Source: Hyphomonadaceae bacterium (GTDB lineage: Bacteria; Pseudomonadota; Alphaproteobacteria; Caulobacterales; Aquidulcibacteraceae). From it: a stretch of DNA of 7,444 bases. A model generated the notes under the pieces. It ran no database searches. It saw only the letters and a program-made list of their open reading frames with translations, and was not told the DNA's origin. How positions within the stretch are numbered: position 1 is the stretch's first letter; the number at the start of each line of letters is the position of its first letter. A program made the translations under genes and the position numbers. Below, piece by piece: positions 6,622 through 7,444 of the stretch. The stretch is taken from the NCBI GenBank assembly GCA_016791325.1, contig JAEUMU010000209.1, positions 1 through 7,444 of the forward strand. Reading direction: 5' to 3'.

Positions 6622-7257
6622 ATGACGCCCGAGGAAGACACCGCCGAAGCCATCGAAGCCGGGCGCCTGCTGTTTGCGGGGCCGGTGACGTTTGAGATGG
6701 GCGTGGTCTCTATGAGCACGCTGCCGGATGCGAACGTGCCGGAGATCGCCTTCGCGGGGCGCTCCAACGTGGGCAAGTCCTCGCTTATCAATGCGCTGAC
6801 GGGGCGGCTGAAACTCGCGCGCGCCTCCACCGAGCCCGGACGCACGCGTGAGCTGAATTTCTTTCGCGTGGGCGATGTGCTGCGCATCGTCGATCTGCCG
6901 GGTTACGGCTACGCCAAGGCGCCGAAAACCGAGATCGCGCGCTGGACCGGGCTGACGCGCGATTACCTGCGCGGGCGTCCGTCGCTGAAGCGCGTGATCC
7001 TGCTCATCGACAGCCGCCACGGCCTCAAGCCGCATGACAAGGATGTCATGGATGCTCTGGATAAGGCGGCGGTGATCTATCAGATCGTGCTGACCAAGGC
7101 CGATAAGCTCAAGCCCACCGAGGTCGACGACATGATCGCCGCCACCCAGGCGGCCACCGCCAAGCATCCGGCCGCGCATCCCCATATCATCGCCACGTCG
7201 GCGGAAACGGGGCTGGGGATTGAAACGCTGCGGGCTGAAATCGCAGCCTTGGCCTGA
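6622..7257 (+). CDS. yihA: Ribosome biogenesis GTPase YihA/YsxC (EngB)
   Basis: A 211-residue GTPase of the TrmE-Era-EngA-EngB-Septin group, needed for late 50S subunit assembly. From ATG 6622 the motifs are: G1 GRSNVGKSS at 46-54 (P-loop), the switch I segment ASTEPGRTREL at 68-78, G3 DLPGYGYAK at 91-99, G4 TKADK at 158-162 and G5 SAETGLG at 193-199. Length and motif order are standard for EngB. A GTG start at 6613 would add three residues (MVV); the GGAG spacing favours the ATG. A six-codon frame (6605-6625) ends in an ATGA overlap with this start, which may be chance. The gene lies in the rpmH-rnpA-yidC-yihA-argB run, next to other ribosome-related genes, and argB starts 26 bases after it. 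A hairpin over the leader may control its translation. Confidence 0.97.
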   Translation: MTPEEDTAEAIEAGRLLFAGPVTFEMGVVSMSTLPDANVPEIAFAGRSNVGKSSLINALTGRLKLARASTEPGRTRELNFFRVGDVLRIVDLPGYGYAKAPKTEIARWTGLTRDYLRGRPSLKRVILLIDSRHGLKPHDKDVMDALDKAAVIYQIVLTKADKLKPTEVDDMIAATQAATAKHPAAHPHIIATSAETGLGIETLRAEIAALA

Positions 7258-7283
7258 GCCGCGGAACCGCTTAGGAACCGCGC

Positions 7284-7444
7284 GTGACCAAGCTCCCGCC
7301 CAAAGACCGCCTCGCCGCATTGGAAGACGGCCTCGTCAAAGCCAAGACCTTGGCCGAGGCGCTGCCCTTCATTCAGATCTATGATCGCGAAACCGTGCTG
7401 GTGAAATATGGCGGCCACGCCATGGGCGATACCGAAACCGCCCG
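7284..7444 (+). CDS. argB: Acetylglutamate kinase, N-terminal part (cut by window end)
   Basis: The first 53 codons of ArgB, which phosphorylates N-acetylglutamate with ATP in the second step of arginine synthesis in the cytoplasm. The segment ALPFIQIYDRETVLVKYGGH (26-45) followed by AMGD carries the first beta strand and the Lys-Tyr-Gly-Gly-His glycine-rich motif that contacts ATP phosphates in amino acid kinases. GTG 7284 is the start, supported by AGGA at 7273-7276, 7 bases upstream. The frame is open to the right edge; the rest of the roughly 300-residue enzyme lies outside. Placement directly after yihA is common in alphaproteobacteria. Regulation by arginine cannot be judged from this fragment; the N-terminal extension of about 25 residues before the kinase core is in the region that forms the hexamer-linking helix in arginine-inhibited forms. 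Confidence 0.95.
   Translation, partial: MTKLPPKDRLAALEDGLVKAKTLAEALPFIQIYDRETVLVKYGGHAMGDTETA

Noticed and set aside
5248..7320. A 690-codon minus-strand open frame across yidC and yihA
   Set aside because: It lies antisense to two unmistakable conserved genes, in a register where stops need the rare sense codons TTA, CTA or TCA. Its His/Arg/Gln-rich translation has no recognisable domain.

Overview
The window reads as a piece of a GC-rich alphaproteobacterial chromosome. The right half carries the plus-strand order rpmH - rnpA - yidC - yihA (engB) - argB, which is characteristic of Alphaproteobacteria. The ArgB N-terminus (VKYGGHAMGD), the TTGACGC-type promoter ahead of rpmH and the strong G/C bias at third codon positions suggest the Caulobacterales/Hyphomonadaceae neighbourhood. 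That placement is inference from gene order and sequence style, not from a database match.

Layout. Bases 1-778 are clearly poorer in GC (sampled 60-base blocks 52-62% against about 70% in the next gene) and hold no gene I can defend, although one plus frame stays open from the left edge to 763. Bases 779-1927 encode an unusual membrane protein: an N-terminal TIR domain with its candidate catalytic glutamate, a charged coiled coil, a Pro/Thr linker, one membrane helix and a small C-terminal domain predicted to be periplasmic. It converges with a minus-strand pair: an orphan membrane sensor histidine kinase (3900-2452) followed after 27 bases by a small predicted lipoprotein (2424-1924). The stop codons of the TIR gene and the lipoprotein gene share one CTAG tetranucleotide, so there is no intergenic space and no terminator between the converging units.

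Bases 3901-4052 are a divergent intergenic region with a good housekeeping-type promoter for rpmH. From there the plus strand runs as one apparent operon: L34 of the large ribosomal subunit, the protein part of RNase P, the YidC membrane insertase, the YihA/EngB GTPase for 50S assembly, and the start of acetylglutamate kinase (cut by the window end). The first four link ribosome synthesis, tRNA processing and membrane protein insertion; argB is arginine biosynthesis. A 13-bp hairpin lies between yidC and yihA and takes in part of the yihA ribosome-binding site.

The conserved operon is ordinary. The parts worth a second look are the membrane-anchored TIR protein and its odd flank, the histidine kinase-lipoprotein pair, and the yihA leader hairpin. 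I do not see a complete new system that I could claim from sequence alone.
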